Shown here: piece by piece, positions 1 through 9,279 of the stretch
Position numbering within the stretch: the first letter of the stretch is position 1
How the letters are laid out: the number at the start of each line of letters is the position of its first letter
Assembly: GCF_900187065.1 (NCBI RefSeq)
Contig: NZ_LT906483.1
Span: 1,116,001 to 1,180,000 of the forward strand
Direction of reading: 5' to 3'
DNA length: 64,000 bases
Source of the DNA: Mycolicibacterium thermoresistibile
GTDB taxonomy: Bacteria; Actinomycetota; Actinomycetes; Mycobacteriales; Mycobacteriaceae
Made by a program: the position numbers and the translations under genes
Notes under the pieces: generated by a model
What the model was told of the DNA's origin: nothing
The model's input: only the letters and a program-made list of their open reading frames with translations
The model's database searches: none

Positions 1-1
1 G

Positions 2-277
2 ACCTTCGTGCTGGCCCGGGTACACCGTCCCCGCCGCCCCGGTGCCCCGGCCATGGTGCACGTCGACATGTACCGGTTGCTGGACACCCCCGGGGTGGAC
101 CTGCCGGCCGAACTCGACTCGCTCGACCTCGACACCGATCTCGACGATGCCGTCGTCGTGGTCGAATGGGGTGAAGGGGTGGTCGAACGGCTCGCCGAGC
201 GGCATCTGGAGATCCGGTTGGAACGCGCACCGGCGTCGGAGGTGCGCACCGCGATGTGGCGTTGGAGCGGTGCATGA
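2..277 (+). CDS. tsaE: TsaE, tRNA t6A biosynthesis ATPase, 3' part only
   Basis: This is the C-terminal 91 residues of TsaE; the 5' end with the Walker A region lies outside the window. The visible part opens with TFVLARVHRP, the family's SPTF-x-x motif region, and continues with VHVDMYRL, the conserved Asp-x-Tyr-Arg segment. TsaE is the small ATPase that works with TsaB and TsaD to make N6-threonylcarbamoyladenosine at tRNA A37. Its TGA overlaps the ATG of tsaB (ATGA), so the genes are translationally coupled. The identification rests on the motif and on the tsaE-tsaB-rimI-tsaD order, which is conserved in mycobacteria. Confidence 0.88.
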   Translation, partial: TFVLARVHRPRRPGAPAMVHVDMYRLLDTPGVDLPAELDSLDLDTDLDDAVVVVEWGEGVVERLAERHLEIRLERAPASEVRTAMWRWSGA

Positions 278-912
278 CCATGTTGATCCTCACCATCGAC
301 ACCGCCACCCCCGCCGTCAGCGCCGGGGTGGTCCGGCGCACCCCCGCCGGCGAGGAGTTGCTGGCCGAGAAGGTCACCGTGGACGCCCGGGCGCACGCCG
401 AGCGGCTCACCCCGAACGTGGTCGCCGCGCTGGCGGAAGCCGGGCTGGCGTTCGACGACCTCGACGCGGTGGTGGTCGGCTGCGGACCGGGACCGTTCAC
501 CGGCCTGCGGGTGGGAATGGCCAGCGCGGCCGCCTACGGTCACGCCCTGGACATCCCGGTGCACGGGGTGTGCAGCCTGGACGCCATCGGCGTCGACACC
601 GCGGACACCGCCGGGCACGTGCTGGTGGTGACCGATGCCCGCCGGCGCGAGGTCTACTGGGCGCGGTATCGCGGCGGGGTGCGGACCGACGGACCCGCCG
701 TCGACTCCCCGGCCGACGTCCCGACCGCGGACGCGGTGGCTGGCTCGCGCGACCACATCGGCCTGTTCGACCTACCGGCGTTGCCGCCGGCCCGGCCCAC
801 CCCGGTCGGCCTGGTGCGGGTGGTGCCGGACTGGGACAGCCCGCCGGCCGCCCTGAAACCGCTGTATCTGCGCCGGCCCGACGCGAAACCGGCGGTGGCG
901 AGAAACCGATGA
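274..912 (+). CDS. tsaB: TsaB, t6A synthesis scaffold protein
   Basis: TsaB is the inactive ASKHA-fold partner of TsaD in the threonylcarbamoyl transferase complex. The 212-residue product begins [20 protein letters not shown], the typical TsaB N-terminus, and has the [11 protein letters not shown] glycine-rich segment near residue 70. The ATG at 274 overlaps the tsaE stop; a second ATG at 280 is possible, while an in-frame GTG at 256 would overlap tsaE more deeply. The stop overlaps the start of rimI, continuing the coupled chain. Length fits the family. Confidence 0.93.
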   Translation: MTMLILTIDTATPAVSAGVVRRTPAGEELLAEKVTVDARAHAERLTPNVVAALAEAGLAFDDLDAVVVGCGPGPFTGLRVGMASAAAYGHALDIPVHGVCSLDAIGVDTADTAGHVLVVTDARRREVYWARYRGGVRTDGPAVDSPADVPTADAVAGSRDHIGLFDLPALPPARPTPVGLVRVVPDWDSPPAALKPLYLRRPDAKPAVARNR

Positions 913-1403
913 CGGCGCCGGACCGCGATCGCGACACCGGGGTGGTGCTGACCCCGCTGACCCCCGCCGACGCCCGCCGGTGCGCCGAGCTGGAACTGGA
1001 ACTGTTCGGCGGGGACGACCCGTGGCCGGTCGCGGCGTTCCGCGCCGAGATCGCGGTGCCGCACAACCGCTACCTCGCCGCCCGCGACACCACCCGTCCC
1101 ACCGGCGACCTGCTCGTCGGATACGGCGGGATCTCGCGGCTCGGCCGGAAACCGCCGTACGAGTACGAGATCCACACCATCGCGATCGACCCGGCCTATC
1201 AGGGCCGGGGCATCGGGCGGCGGTTGCTCGACGAGCTGCTGGCGTTCGCCGACGGCGCCACCGTGTACCTGGAGGTCCGCACCGACAACGAGCCGGCCAT
1301 CAACCTCTACGAGTCGGCCGGGTTCACGCGGATCGGGCTGCGCCGCCGCTACTACCGGCAGAGCGGCGCCGACGCCTACACCATGAGACGGGACCCGACA
1401 TGA
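909..1403 (+). CDS. rimI: RimI-like ribosomal/protein N-terminal acetyltransferase
   Basis: A 164-residue GNAT acetyltransferase. It carries the acetyl-CoA binding loop [10 protein letters not shown] at about residues 98-107 and the later [18 protein letters not shown] motif of the RimI subgroup. RimI acetylates protein N-termini, classically ribosomal S18, and sits between tsaB and tsaD in many actinobacteria. The start is the ATG that overlaps the tsaB stop (ATGA), and its stop overlaps the tsaD ATG. Substrate specificity cannot be inferred beyond the family. Confidence 0.92.
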   Translation: MTAPDRDRDTGVVLTPLTPADARRCAELELELFGGDDPWPVAAFRAEIAVPHNRYLAARDTTRPTGDLLVGYGGISRLGRKPPYEYEIHTIAIDPAYQGRGIGRRLLDELLAFADGATVYLEVRTDNEPAINLYESAGFTRIGLRRRYYRQSGADAYTMRRDPT

Positions 1404-2422
1404 TCATCCTGGCCATCGAGAGCTCCTGCGACGAAACCGGGGTCGGCATCGCCGAGCTCGCTCCGGACGGTTCGGTGACCCTGTTGGCCGACGAGGTCGC
1501 GTCCAGCGTCGACGAACACGCCCGGTTCGGCGGGGTGGTGCCCGAGATCGCGTCCCGGGCACATCTGGAGGCCCTGCAACCCACCATGCGCCGGGCCCTG
1601 GCCGCGGCGGGTGTGCGGCGCCCGGATGTGGTGGCGGCCACCATCGGTCCCGGTCTGGCCGGGGCGCTGCTGGTGGGGGTGGCGGCGGCGAAGGCCTACG
1701 CCGCCGCGTGGCAGGTGCCGTTCTATGCCGTCAACCACCTCGGCGGCCACCTGGCCGCCGACGTCTACGAGCACGGCCCGTTGCCGGAGAGCGTCGGGCT
1801 GCTGGTGTCGGGCGGGCACACCCACCTGCTGCACGTGCGGTCTCTGGGGGAGCCGATCATCGAACTCGGCAGCACTGTCGATGACGCCGCGGGGGAGGCC
1901 TACGACAAGGTGGCCCGGCTGCTCGGGCTGGGCTATCCGGGCGGACGGGTGCTCGACGAACTGGCCCGGCAGGGCGATTCGACGGCGATCACCTTTCCGC
2001 GCGGGATGACCGGCCCGCGCGACGCCCCATACTCGTTCAGCTTCTCCGGTCTCAAGACCGCGGTGGCGCGTTATGTGGAGTCCCATCCCGACGCCGCGCC
2101 GGCCGATATCGCCGCCGGATTCCAGGAGGCGGTGGCCGACGTGCTCACCGCGAAGGCGGTGCGCGCCTGCACCGACCTGGGTGTGTCGACGCTGCTGATC
2201 GCCGGGGGCGTGGCGGCCAACTCCCGGTTGCGTGAGTTGGCGGCCGAGCGGTGCGCCGAAGCCGCTCTGACGCTGCGCATCCCGCGTCCGCGGCTGTGCA
2301 CCGACAACGGCGCGATGATCGCCTCCTACGCCGCGCACCTCATCGCCGCGGGCGCCGCCCCGTCGCCGCTGGACTGTGCCAGCGATCCGGGGTTGCCGGT
2401 GGTGCAGGGTCAGGTGGTGTGA
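1400..2422 (+). CDS. tsaD: TsaD, tRNA A37 threonylcarbamoyltransferase
   Basis: Catalytic subunit of t6A synthesis (formerly Gcp). The 340-residue protein begins [20 protein letters not shown], the classic TsaD start, and has the metal-binding motif NHLGGH near residue 112, the SGGHTHL segment, and the C-terminal [11 protein letters not shown] motif containing the conserved Asp ligand. It closes the four-gene overlapping chain tsaE-tsaB-rimI-tsaD. About 30 nt after the stop the groES control region starts, so the chaperonin genes probably have their own promoter. Confidence 0.96.
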   Translation: MIILAIESSCDETGVGIAELAPDGSVTLLADEVASSVDEHARFGGVVPEIASRAHLEALQPTMRRALAAAGVRRPDVVAATIGPGLAGALLVGVAAAKAYAAAWQVPFYAVNHLGGHLAADVYEHGPLPESVGLLVSGGHTHLLHVRSLGEPIIELGSTVDDAAGEAYDKVARLLGLGYPGGRVLDELARQGDSTAITFPRGMTGPRDAPYSFSFSGLKTAVARYVESHPDAAPADIAAGFQEAVADVLTAKAVRACTDLGVSTLLIAGGVAANSRLRELAAERCAEAALTLRIPRPRLCTDNGAMIASYAAHLIAAGAAPSPLDCASDPGLPVVQGQVV

Positions 2423-2449
2423 CCGGCGGCGTTAGGCACCGGGTCCACC

Positions 2450-2483
2450 TTGAGTGCTAGCACTCTCGGGTATAGAGTGCTAG
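2450..2483 (+). promoter_or_regulatory. CIRCE (HrcA) operator with an overlapping extra half-site before groES
   Basis: A perfect CIRCE inverted repeat is present: CTAGCACTC at 2457-2465, a 9-nt spacer, and GAGTGCTAG at 2475-2483. HrcA binds CIRCE to repress chaperonin genes. The left arm is also half of a second perfect palindrome, GAGTGCTAGCACTC at 2452-2465, so three half-sites are packed together. TATAGA at 2471-2476 inside the spacer could be the -10 box, with TTGAGT at 2450-2455 as a closely spaced -35 box (15 nt); the promoter call is less certain than the operator. Confidence 0.9.
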
Positions 2484-2606
2484 GTGGCAGACGTACCACC
2501 TGCGCCGGCACCCGCGACGACGGCGCACGGACGCTTGCCGAACAACCTGTAATCACGAACCGATCCGGGACCCCGGATCGCACCCGAACTAGTGGAGGGC
2601 TCCATC

Positions 2607-2909
2607 GTGGCGAGCGTGAACATCAAGCCACTCGAGGACAAGATCCTCGTACAGGCCAACGAGGCTGAGACGACCACCGCCTCGGGCCTGGTCATTCCCG
2701 ACACCGCCAAGGAGAAGCCGCAGGAAGGCACTGTCGTCGCGGTCGGCCCTGGCCGCTGGGACGAGGACGGCGAGAAGCGGATTCCGCTGGACGTCAAGGA
2801 AGGCGACACCGTCATCTACAGCAAGTACGGCGGCACCGAGATCAAGTACAACGGCGAGGAGTACCTGATCCTGTCGGCTCGCGACGTGCTGGCGGTCGTC
2901 AACAAGTAG
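2607..2909 (+). CDS. groES: GroES co-chaperonin (Cpn10)
   Basis: The 100-residue co-chaperonin caps the GroEL ring. The sequence [19 protein letters not shown] and the rest of the chain match mycobacterial Cpn10 almost residue for residue. I chose the GTG at 2607, giving [12 protein letters not shown], because GGAGG at 2594-2598 is spaced correctly before it and because the family starts M-A-x-V-N-I-K. It is the first gene of groES-groEL1 and lies downstream of the CIRCE operator. Confidence 0.97.
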   Translation: MASVNIKPLEDKILVQANEAETTTASGLVIPDTAKEKPQEGTVVAVGPGRWDEDGEKRIPLDVKEGDTVIYSKYGGTEIKYNGEEYLILSARDVLAVVNK

Positions 2910-2918
2910 TAGTCATGC

Positions 2919-2966
2919 CCGCCCCGGAAACCCCCACACGGACGTGATGGGTGGTTTCCGGGGCGG
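2919..2966 (+). promoter_or_regulatory. Strong hairpin between groES and groEL1
   Basis: A perfect 14-bp stem is formed by 2919-2932 (CCGCCCCGGAAACC) and 2953-2966 (GGTTTCCGGGGCGG). The 20-nt loop can pair further (CCCA with TGGG, CAC with GTG). There is no T-run after the stem. The position suggests an attenuator, an mRNA processing site or a stabiliser that sets the groES to groEL1 ratio; the sequence alone does not choose between these. Confidence 0.75.
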
Positions 2967-2976
2967 TGTGGCTTAA

Positions 2977-4608
<1,632 letters not shown>

Positions 4609-4630
4609 TCCCGACTGACCCGCACGAGTC

Positions 4631-4668
4631 ACAGGACACCCCCGGTCATTCGGCCGGGGGTGTCTTGT
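4631..4668 (+). terminator. Terminator after groEL1
   Basis: A 15-bp stem with one G-U pair, 4631-4645 against 4654-4668, encloses an 8-nt loop; its core is GACACCCCCGG / CCGGGGGTGTC. The downstream arm ends in TTGT and is followed by CTGTTCC, a weak T-run. It lies 23 nt after the groEL1 stop and before a gene on the opposite strand. Confidence 0.85.
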
Positions 4669-4711
4669 CTGTTCCGCAGCTCCGACGTCAGGAACGACGT
4701 CAGAGACACCG

Positions 4712-5758
4712 TCAGGGCACGATGACGGCGCGGCCGCGCACCCTGCCCGCGCGCAGATCGCGGTAGGCCTGCAGGGCGTCGTCGAGCGGGTAGGTCGTGG
4801 ACTCCACGTGGACCAGACCCCTGGCCGCCAGGTCCAGCAGTTCGACGAGTTCCGGCCGGGTGCCCCAGTAGGTCGTCTGGATGCTCACCTCGTAGGGCTG
4901 GGAGAAGAACGACAGCGGCACCGAACCGCCCGCGATGCCCACGATCGTCACATCCCCGAGCGGGCGGGCCGCCGCGCGGGCGAGTTCGATCGTCGCGTCA
5001 GCGCCCACGAAATCCAGCAGCACGTCCGCGCCGCGGCCTCCGGTGAGCTCCCAGATCGCCTCGACCGCCTGCTCGTCGGACCTGACGACGTGGTCGGCGC
5101 CCATCTCCCGGGCCAACTCGAGGGCCTCCGATCGGTTGTCGACCGCGATCAGGCGTGCCGCCGTGGTCGCCTTGACGAGCTGCACCGCCACGTGGCCCAG
5201 CCCGCCGACGCCGATCACGACCGCCGTCGACGTCGGGGTCAGCTTCGGCCACGACCTCCGGATGGCGTGGTAAGGGGTCAGCCCGGCGTCGGTGAGCGCC
5301 GCGGCGGTCACCGGCGTCATCGACTCGGGCAGCTTCACCACCAGCCGCTCCGCCGGCACCAGGAGGTACTCGGCCATGCCGCCGTCCATGCCGAGCCCGG
5401 CGCCTCCGCTGAGCACCGGGGCACCGGCCGGGTTCTCGCAGTAGTTCTCCGCTCCGCCCATGCAACGCTCGCAGGTGCCGCAGCCCCACGGCCCGTACAC
5501 GGCCACCGCATCGCCCTCCGTCACGGTGCCGACGCCCGCGCCGACGGCGGCGACCCAGCCGGCGTTCTCATGGCCGAGCGTGAACGGCAGTTGCCACGGC
5601 ATCATCCCGGGCTCGAAGTCGTGCATGAGGTGCAGGTCGGAGTGGCAGGCACCGGCGCCGCCGATCTTGACGAGGACCTGCCCGGGTCCCGGGGTGGGGT
5701 CGGGAACCTCGACCAGTTCCGGTTCGCTCTTCCAGTCCATCAGCCGAAGTGCCTTCAT
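4712..5758 (-). CDS. Zinc-dependent NAD(P) alcohol dehydrogenase (Rhodococcus ADH-A type)
   Basis: A 348-residue medium-chain dehydrogenase. The catalytic zinc ligands are seen in GACHSDLHLM (Cys about 38) and TLGHENAGW (His about 62). The structural zinc lobe is GCGTCERCMGGAENYC. The Rossmann motif is VIGVGGLGHVAVQL near residue 173. Overall it closely resembles secondary-alcohol dehydrogenases of the Rhodococcus ruber ADH-A group, which oxidise alcohols with NAD+. The substrate here is unknown. It is convergent with groEL1 and stands alone between that operon and the aroF leader. Confidence 0.88.
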   Translation of the reverse strand: MKALRLMDWKSEPELVEVPDPTPGPGQVLVKIGGAGACHSDLHLMHDFEPGMMPWQLPFTLGHENAGWVAAVGAGVGTVTEGDAVAVYGPWGCGTCERCMGGAENYCENPAGAPVLSGGAGLGMDGGMAEYLLVPAERLVVKLPESMTPVTAAALTDAGLTPYHAIRRSWPKLTPTSTAVVIGVGGLGHVAVQLVKATTAARLIAVDNRSEALELAREMGADHVVRSDEQAVEAIWELTGGRGADVLLDFVGADATIELARAAARPLGDVTIVGIAGGSVPLSFFSQPYEVSIQTTYWGTRPELVELLDLAARGLVHVESTTYPLDDALQAYRDLRAGRVRGRAVIVP

Positions 5759-5834
5759 ATCACCAGTCTCCGCCCGGCAGACGCAGGAAACCCCTCGATA
5801 CGCCGTATTTCGGGCGAGTTCGCGGCGGTTCGCC

Positions 5835-5892
5835 GGTGACGGGGGTCACCCCGGATTTGGCCTGGCGCCGGACGCGGTATAGCCTGGGCGGC
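5835..5892 (+). promoter_or_regulatory. Promoter of the aroF leader transcript, with upstream inverted repeat
   Basis: TTGGCC (5857-5862) and TAGCCT (5880-5885) are separated by 17 nt, and the leader-peptide GTG begins 7 nt after the -10 box, so the transcript should start at or next to the GTG (leaderless). Just upstream lies GGTGAC-GGGG-GTCACC (5835-5850), a 6-bp inverted repeat that could be an operator. Confidence 0.7.
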
Positions 5893-5967
5893 GTGAACAT
5901 CGGTGTGTGTGCCGGCTATTGGCGCTTTATCAAGGCTCCGGGCGGAGCCGATAAGGCACGGCGTTAG
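5893..5967 (+). CDS. Aromatic-amino-acid leader peptide upstream of aroF
   Basis: A 24-codon reading frame starting at GTG and ending TAG. Its product contains the run Gly-Tyr-Trp-Arg-Phe (TAT 5917, TGG 5920, TTT 5926), i.e. all three aromatic amino acids within four codons. A hairpin starts 6 nt after the Phe codon and a terminator-like stem follows the stop. The next gene is DAHP synthase, the first step of aromatic amino acid synthesis. This is the arrangement of ribosome-mediated attenuation; Corynebacterium aroF is reported to have a comparable leader gene (aroR). The small size and lack of homology search keep this an inference, but the codon content is hard to explain otherwise. Confidence 0.75.
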   Translation: MNIGVCAGYWRFIKAPGGADKARR

Positions 5968-6015
5968 CACGCATCCACCCGGAGCCCAAGGCAGTGACCA
6001 GCAGGTCGCTGCCTT
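5934..6015 (+). promoter_or_regulatory. Attenuator-like RNA structures between the leader peptide and aroF
   Basis: Three pairings can be seen. GGCTCC-GGGC-GGAGCC (5934-5949) is a hairpin inside the leader frame. The 9-mer GGCTCCGGG (5934-5942) can instead pair exactly with CCCGGAGCC (5978-5986). Finally AAGGCAGTGACC (5988-5999) pairs with GGTCGCTGCCTT (6004-6015) through an AGCA loop (one G-U pair), followed by TCGTCATT, a terminator-like stem. A further hairpin, GGGCACC (6029-6035) with GGTGCCC (6047-6053), lies just before the aroF ribosome binding site. Whether the first two pairings control the third needs folding. Confidence 0.68.
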
Positions 6016-6076
6016 TCGTCATTGAAGAGGGCACCGGGTTGCACCAGGTGCCCACAACCAGGAAAGGCACCCGTAC

Positions 6077-7132
6077 ATGAACTCGGCGCAGATCACGACA
6101 GCACCCAAGACGTCGGACCGGCGCATCCGTGGCTTCCTCGAGATCCCCAGCCCGCACGACGTGCTCAGCGAGTTCCCGCTGGGCGCGCGCCGCGCGGAGC
6201 TGGTCGCCCGCGACCGGGACGAGATCGCCGACATCCTCGCCGGCCGCGACGACCGCCTGCTCGCGGTGGTCGGCCCCTGCTCGGTGCACGACCCGGCCGC
6301 CGCGCTGGATTACGCCAGCCGGCTGGTCAAGGTCGCCGAGGAGCTCCGGGACGACCTCAAGGTCGTGATGCGGGTGTACTTCGAGAAGCCGCGCACCACG
6401 GTGGGCTGGAAAGGCCTGATCAACGACCCGGCGATGGACGGCACGTTCGACGTGGCGCGGGGGCTGCGCATCGCGCGGCAGCTGCTGCTCGACGTCATCG
6501 ACATCGGTCTGCCGGTGGGGTGTGAGTTCCTGGAGCCGAACAGCCCGCAGTACATCGCCGACGCGGTGGCGTGGGGTGCGATCGGCGCCCGCACCACCGA
6601 ATCCCAGGTTCATCGCCAGCTGGCGTCCGGGCTGTCCATGCCGGTCGGGTTCAAGAACGGCACCGACGGCAACATCCAGGTCGCGGTGGACGGTGTGAAG
6701 GCCGCCGCTGCTCCGCACGTGTTCTTCGGCATGGACGATCTCGGTCGCGGTGCGCTGGTCAGCACCGAGGGCAATGAGGACTGCCACGTGATTCTGCGGG
6801 GCGGATCCCGGGGCCCGAACTGGGATGCCGAGTCGGTGCGCCAGACCGCCGACATGCTGACCGCCGCCGGACTGCCCGGACGGGTGGTCGTCGACTGCAG
6901 CCACGCCAACTCCGGCAAGGACCACGTCCGCCAGGCCGAGGTGGCCGTCGAGGTGGCGAAACTGGTCCGCGCGGGCCTGCCGATCAGCGGGGTGATGCTG
7001 GAGAGCTTCCTGGTGGCCGGAGCGCAGTCTCCGGACACGAAGCCGCTGACCTACGGGCAGTCGGTCACCGACAAGTGCATGGACTGGGCGACCACCGACT
7101 CGGTGCTGCGGGAACTGGCCAAGCGGCGTTAG
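6077..7132 (+). CDS. aroF: Type I DAHP synthase (AroF/G/H class)
   Basis: A 351-residue 3-deoxy-D-arabino-heptulosonate-7-phosphate synthase, joining phosphoenolpyruvate and erythrose-4-phosphate to open the shikimate pathway. Visible family segments are VVGPCSVHDP (residue about 64), MRVYFEKPRTTVGWKG with the PEP-binding KPRT, GFKNGTDG, and VDCSHANSGKD. This is the type I family, whereas the DAHP synthase of M. tuberculosis is type II, so here it is probably an additional enzyme. GGAAAGG precedes the ATG. Control by the leader peptide described just upstream is likely. The symbol follows Corynebacterium usage for the type I enzyme. Confidence 0.92.
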   Translation: MNSAQITTAPKTSDRRIRGFLEIPSPHDVLSEFPLGARRAELVARDRDEIADILAGRDDRLLAVVGPCSVHDPAAALDYASRLVKVAEELRDDLKVVMRVYFEKPRTTVGWKGLINDPAMDGTFDVARGLRIARQLLLDVIDIGLPVGCEFLEPNSPQYIADAVAWGAIGARTTESQVHRQLASGLSMPVGFKNGTDGNIQVAVDGVKAAAAPHVFFGMDDLGRGALVSTEGNEDCHVILRGGSRGPNWDAESVRQTADMLTAAGLPGRVVVDCSHANSGKDHVRQAEVAVEVAKLVRAGLPISGVMLESFLVAGAQSPDTKPLTYGQSVTDKCMDWATTDSVLRELAKRR

Positions 7133-7194
7133 TTCGCGCTCAGCCGCCGCGGCCGGGTGGTCAGCGGCCGTTTCACGTCCCGGTGCCGCCGGGT

Positions 7195-7971
7195 TCAACC
7201 CGGGGTCGGGGCCGGGTCGGCGACGGTGATCAGGTTCTTTCCGAAGACGTCCACCGAATCGGACGGGAGATCCGAATCGGTGATGATCTCGTCGACCTCA
7301 TCGAGGTCGGCGACCTTGGCGAGCGCACGGTGACCGAATTTTGAGCTGTCCGCGACGACGACGGTGGTGGCGGCCACCTCGAGCATCGCGCGTTTGACGG
7401 GGATCTCCAACGTGTTGGTGTTGGTGATGCCGGCGGCGGCGTCGACGGCATCGGCCCCGAGGAACGTCCAGTCCGCGGCATAGTCGAGCAGGAATTCGAC
7501 CGTCCGCCGGCCGGTCAGGGTGTAGACCGACCCCAGCAGTTCGCCGCCGGCCACCAGTAGCCGGAACCGTCGCAGGTCGGCGATGAACGTCGCGATCCGC
7601 AGATCGTTGGTGATCACCGTCAGGTCCTCGTGGTTGCGGAGCCGGACCGCGATCTCGTAGGTGGTCGAGCCGCTGTCGAGGACGACGGTGTCACCGTCCC
7701 GCACCCGCTGAACCGCCACCCCGGCGATGGCGGCCTTCTGATCCAGACGCGCCGTCTCCTTCATCGAGTAGGGGAGGTCGGCGCTGACGCCCGGAACCGT
7801 GCGGGCCCCACCGTGGGTGCGTTTCACCTGGCCACTGCGGGCGAGTGTATCCAGATCGCGTCGAATCGTCGACGCGTCGACACCCAGTTCCTCAGCGAGT
7901 TCCTTGGCCTCGACATACCCCTCGCGCACCAGCCGGTTGAAGATCTCGCGTCGGCGGTCGCTGGCGAGCAA
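7195..7971 (-). CDS. DeoR-family sugar-phosphate-responsive repressor
   Basis: A 258-residue regulator with the DeoR N-terminal winged helix (RREIFNRLVREGYVEAKELAE, then VDASTIRRDLDTL) and a C-terminal DeoRC sensor domain of the isomerase-like fold (VLDSGSTTYEIA, FLGADAVDAAAGITN). Family members respond to phosphorylated sugars. I start it at TTG 7971 because GGAGGTGA stands 7 nt before it, and no ATG or GTG gives a better N-terminus. It is divergent from the tal-gnd-pgi-fgd operon, with palindromic sites between, so it probably represses that operon. Confidence 0.86.
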   Translation of the reverse strand: MLASDRRREIFNRLVREGYVEAKELAEELGVDASTIRRDLDTLARSGQVKRTHGGARTVPGVSADLPYSMKETARLDQKAAIAGVAVQRVRDGDTVVLDSGSTTYEIAVRLRNHEDLTVITNDLRIATFIADLRRFRLLVAGGELLGSVYTLTGRRTVEFLLDYAADWTFLGADAVDAAAGITNTNTLEIPVKRAMLEVAATTVVVADSSKFGHRALAKVADLDEVDEIITDSDLPSDSVDVFGKNLITVADPAPTPG

Positions 7972-8051
7972 GGCATCACCTCCGGTGTCCCCGCGTGGAT
8001 GTGGTCGTGGCGCTCTGGTGCCGCAGGCATCGTACGTCCCCGGCACGCCGC

Positions 8052-8108
8052 TTGACAGAATTCGTGCCTGCAATGCATGATTGCGTGCATTAGCGCACGA
8101 ATTCGTGC
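8052..8108 (+). promoter_or_regulatory. Promoter and candidate DeoR operator of the tal-gnd-pgi-fgd operon
   Basis: TTGACA at 8052-8057 is a consensus -35 box, with a poor -10 candidate CATGAT at 8076-8081. GAATTCGTGC at 8058-8067 recurs inside the perfect 14-bp palindrome GCACGAATTCGTGC at 8095-8108, and GCAAT-GCATG-ATTGC (8070-8084) is another inverted repeat. Repeated GTGC/GCAC units across 50 bp between a DeoR-type gene and a sugar-phosphate operon suggest a multi-site operator. Confidence 0.65.
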
Positions 8109-8140
8109 AATCAATTCCATTGACCGGTAGGGGATGACCG

Positions 8141-9255
8141 TTGCCTGACACCTTGCGGCAACTCGCCGTCGAGGGCGTCTCGATCTGGTTGGATGATCTG
8201 AGTAGAGCCCGTTTGATGTCCGGTGATCTGGTGCGGCGTGTCCGCGAAGGGCAGATCGTGGGGGTCACGACCAACCCGGCGATTTTCCGGCAGTCATTGC
8301 GTGATTCCGAGCAGTACGAGGACCAGCTGCGTGAATACGCGCACCTGGGTATGGGCGCCACCGAGGCGGTGCGGTCGCTCATGTGCAGCGATGTACGCCG
8401 GGCATGCGACATCCTGCGTCCGGTCTACGAATCCACCGCGGGGCAGGACGGCCGGGTCTCGATCGAGGTCGACCCGAACTGGGGGCCGACGACACGCCGC
8501 GGACCGTCGCGGAGGCCCGCTTGTTGTGGTGGCTGGTGGACCGGCCGAACGCGATGATCAAGATCCCGGCGACACCGGCGGGGCTGCCCGCGATCAGGGC
8601 CTGCCTGGCCGAGGGGATCAGCGTGAACGCGACGCTCATCTTCTCGGTGGAGCGTTACCGCGAGGTGATGGCCGCCTTTCTCGACGGTATGGAACTGGCC
8701 CGGAAGAACGGCCACAACCTGGCTGAGATTGCCTCGGTGGCATCCTTTTTCATCTCGCGGGTAGACACCGAGGTGGACCAGCGGCTCGACGGGTCGGACA
8801 ACCCGAAGGCGCGTGCACTGCGTGGCCGGGCGGCGATCGCCAATGCCACCCTGGCCTATCAGGCGTACAGGCAGACCATGTCCGGACCGCGATGGGCCGG
8901 CCTGGCCGACGCCGGTGCACATCCACAACGGCCGTTGTGGGCCTCCACCGGGGTCAAGGATCCGGCCTACGACGACACCCGCTACGTGGTGGAACTGGTG
9001 GCGCCCGGCACGGTCAACACCATGCCCGAGGCCACGCTGGTGGCGGTCGCCGAGCACGGGGTGGTGCGTGGGGACCGGATGACCGCGAACTATGTGCCGG
9101 CCCGCGCGGTCCATGACGGGCTGTACGAACTCGGGATCGACATGGCCGAGGTCGCCAGGACCTTGGAACAGGCCGGTGTCGCCCAGTTCCAGGATGCCTG
9201 GAAGGCACTCATCGACGACGTGTCCACGATGCTGGCACGTCATCGGAAAATCTGA
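8141..9255 (+). pseudogene. tal: Transaldolase, interrupted by a one-base frameshift
   Basis: Transaldolase moves a dihydroxyacetone unit between sugar phosphates in the pentose phosphate pathway. The N-terminal half (VTTNPAIF at about residue 43) is read in one frame to about 8476 and ends in SIEVDP; the C-terminal half is read in the next frame from about 8476 (ELGADDTPRTVAEAR, then catalytic-Lys motif MIKIPAT). One extra G in the CCCGAA run at 8473-8478 would restore about 371 residues, the actinobacterial length. Start is TTG 8141 behind AGGGGA. It heads tal-gnd-pgi-fgd. It may be a real mutation or a sequencing error; everything else in the gene looks intact. Confidence 0.88.
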
Positions 9256-9279
9256 CTCTCCGACAACAACGGGGTTCAC

